Origin: an uncultured Lachnoanaerobaculum sp.
Lineage (GTDB): Bacteria; Bacillota; Clostridia; Lachnospirales; Lachnospiraceae
Assembly: GCA_938041725.1 (NCBI GenBank)
Contig: CALISX010000129.1
Coordinates: 1 to 16,942, forward strand
Reading direction: 5' to 3'
Length of the DNA stretch: 16,942 bases
Below, piece by piece: positions 16,122 to 16,942 of the stretch (its first letter is position 1; every line of letters begins with the position of its first letter). The position numbers and the translations under genes were made by a program. Under the pieces are notes generated by a model that saw only the letters and a list, made by a program, of their open reading frames with translations, did no database searches and was not told where the DNA came from.

Positions 16122-16178
16122 TACCTGGCGTAAATTTAAAGATTTTTGGAAAATATCCACAACCTTTCAAGGGGACTG

Positions 16179-16541
16179 CTAATGCCAGATCAAGCAGCAC
16201 GCCAAAGTAATCACAGCCAGTCCTCCCTGCAGCAAAATAATCCTGGGATGACCGGCAAGACTGGCATAGGCGGACACCAAAATAAGATATACCATAAAAA
16301 TCCCTGTCCAGACAAAATCCTGAAATAAATATACCGCAAGAAGAATCAGCACCCCCAGCAGCCCGTTATACACTCCCTGGTTGCGAAACAAAGCCTCCAC
16401 AGAGTATCTTCCCAGCTCCCTTTGATCCATTTGAAATGCCGCCGCTGTACGCTTGGAGGTGGTGGCAAAGGTTTCCAAAAACATAATATAAAACAATTCC
16501 GCTGCCACTACTGTGGCAAAAACAGTTGTTATCAAAGCCAT
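16179..16541 (-). CDS. DUF1304 family small membrane protein
   Basis: This 120-residue integral membrane protein has four hydrophobic helices (about 2-22, 57-75, 78-97 and 102-119). The segment ELFYIMFLETFATTSKRTAAAF (15-36) followed by LFRNQGVYNGLL (51-62) is the hallmark of DUF1304, a widespread family with no established function. A ribosome site AGGAAAG lies about nine bases before ATG 16541. Only 25 bases separate it from ogt upstream, so the two are probably co-transcribed, although no functional link is evident. No clear terminator follows it before the aldolase promoter. Confidence 0.88.
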   Translation of the reverse strand: MALITTVFATVVAAELFYIMFLETFATTSKRTAAAFQMDQRELGRYSVEALFRNQGVYNGLLGVLILLAVYLFQDFVWTGIFMVYLILVSAYASLAGHPRIILLQGGLAVITLACCLIWH

Positions 16542-16566
16542 ATTGTTCTCTTTCCTACTACAGTTG

Positions 16567-16942
16567 TTATATAATTTCCTCTAAAAGGGATCGAGGATCC
16601 CTGCAGGTCCCTCTCCGGCTGTACTTTCCGGCCCGGGGCATGAAAAAATCCCCCACATCCACACCCTCTCTTTTCAGCAGCCAAAGCTTTCGATCCAGCC
16701 CGCCTCCATATCCTGTGAGGTTTCCTCCGGCTCCCATCACCCTATGACAGGGAATGATGATGGAAATGGGATTTTTCCCCACAGCTCCTCCCACAGCCTG
16801 GGAAGACATTTTGGGCTTATTCAGCATCTTCCCTGCCCTTTGGGCCAGCCATCCATAGGTCGTCACCTGCCCATAGGGTATCTCCAAAAGCATCTCCCAA
16901 ATCATCCTTTGAAACCGGCTTCCCCGGGGCTTTAAAACCAGC
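16567..16942 (-). CDS. ogt: Methylated-DNA--protein-cysteine methyltransferase (5' end beyond the window)
   Basis: Ogt/AGT removes the alkyl group from O6-alkylguanine onto its own cysteine and is used once. The visible 124 residues include the DNA-binding part RFQRMIWEMLLEIPYGQVTTYGWLA, the helix-turn-helix SSQAVGGAVGKNP and the active site IIIPCHRVMG with the acceptor cysteine, followed by LTGYGGGLDRKLWLLKREG. The frame stays open through the right edge (upstream of the internal Met at 16905, residues LVLKPRGSRFQR still fit the family), so the true start lies outside. The C-terminal tail after GDFFMP is longer than usual and basic. Confidence 0.94.
   Translation of the reverse strand, partial: LVLKPRGSRFQRMIWEMLLEIPYGQVTTYGWLAQRAGKMLNKPKMSSQAVGGAVGKNPISIIIPCHRVMGAGGNLTGYGGGLDRKLWLLKREGVDVGDFFMPRAGKYSRRGTCRDPRSLLEEII

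Noticed and set aside
16519..16570. Direct repeat acagttgttat at 16521 and 16560
   Set aside because: Two eleven-base copies, one inside the DUF1304 coding start; there is no further structure to suggest an operator or attachment site.

Overview
The window looks like the chromosome of an anaerobic Clostridia-type Firmicute, probably Lachnospiraceae. The grounds are the F1Fo gene order, a c subunit with a Na+-type ion site, anaerobic CbiK-type cobalt chelation, a class I aldolase, a DegV protein and near-universal AGGAGG ribosome sites. The family-level placement is inference. Every supported gene is on the minus strand, so transcription runs from high to low coordinates. No tRNA, rRNA, CRISPR array, insertion sequence or phage gene was seen.

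From right to left in transcription order: a partial ogt gene and a small DUF1304 membrane protein (16942-16179); a class I fructose-bisphosphate aldolase with its own promoter and a folded leader (16097-15067); a precorrin-2 dehydrogenase, sirC (14949-14440); a secreted GHL10/YngK-like glycosyl hydrolase (14286-13006); and a tightly overlapping tetrapyrrole operon, hemB-cbiK-hemC/cobA/hemD-hemL-hemA (12902-6248). After a 405-base AT-rich gap come a DegV lipid-binding protein (5842-4961) ending in a strong terminator, then the F1Fo ATP synthase operon atpZ-atpI-atpB-atpE-atpF-atpH-atpA-atpG (from about 4717, running off the left edge inside atpG).

The tetrapyrrole genes form one pathway: glutamyl-tRNA to glutamate semialdehyde (HemA), to 5-aminolevulinate (HemL), to porphobilinogen (HemB), to hydroxymethylbilane (HemC), to uroporphyrinogen III (HemD), to precorrin-2 (CobA), to sirohydrochlorin (SirC), to cobalt-sirohydrochlorin (CbiK). 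No hemE, hemH or hemN is present, so the set points to cobalamin and/or siroheme rather than protoheme. Three of the activities, HemC, CobA and HemD, are fused in one 808-residue polypeptide.

The most unusual regulatory observation is that both tetrapyrrole units, sirC and the hemB operon, lie directly behind intrinsic terminators with no room for a promoter in between. Each terminator has a possible competing helix. This is the arrangement expected of transcription attenuation or a riboswitch-like leader, although ordinary terminator read-through would give the same layout. In the ATP synthase operon, the c subunit carries the ligand set of Na+-translocating enzymes, and the first gene, atpZ, seems to lack a usual start codon downstream of a well-formed promoter.
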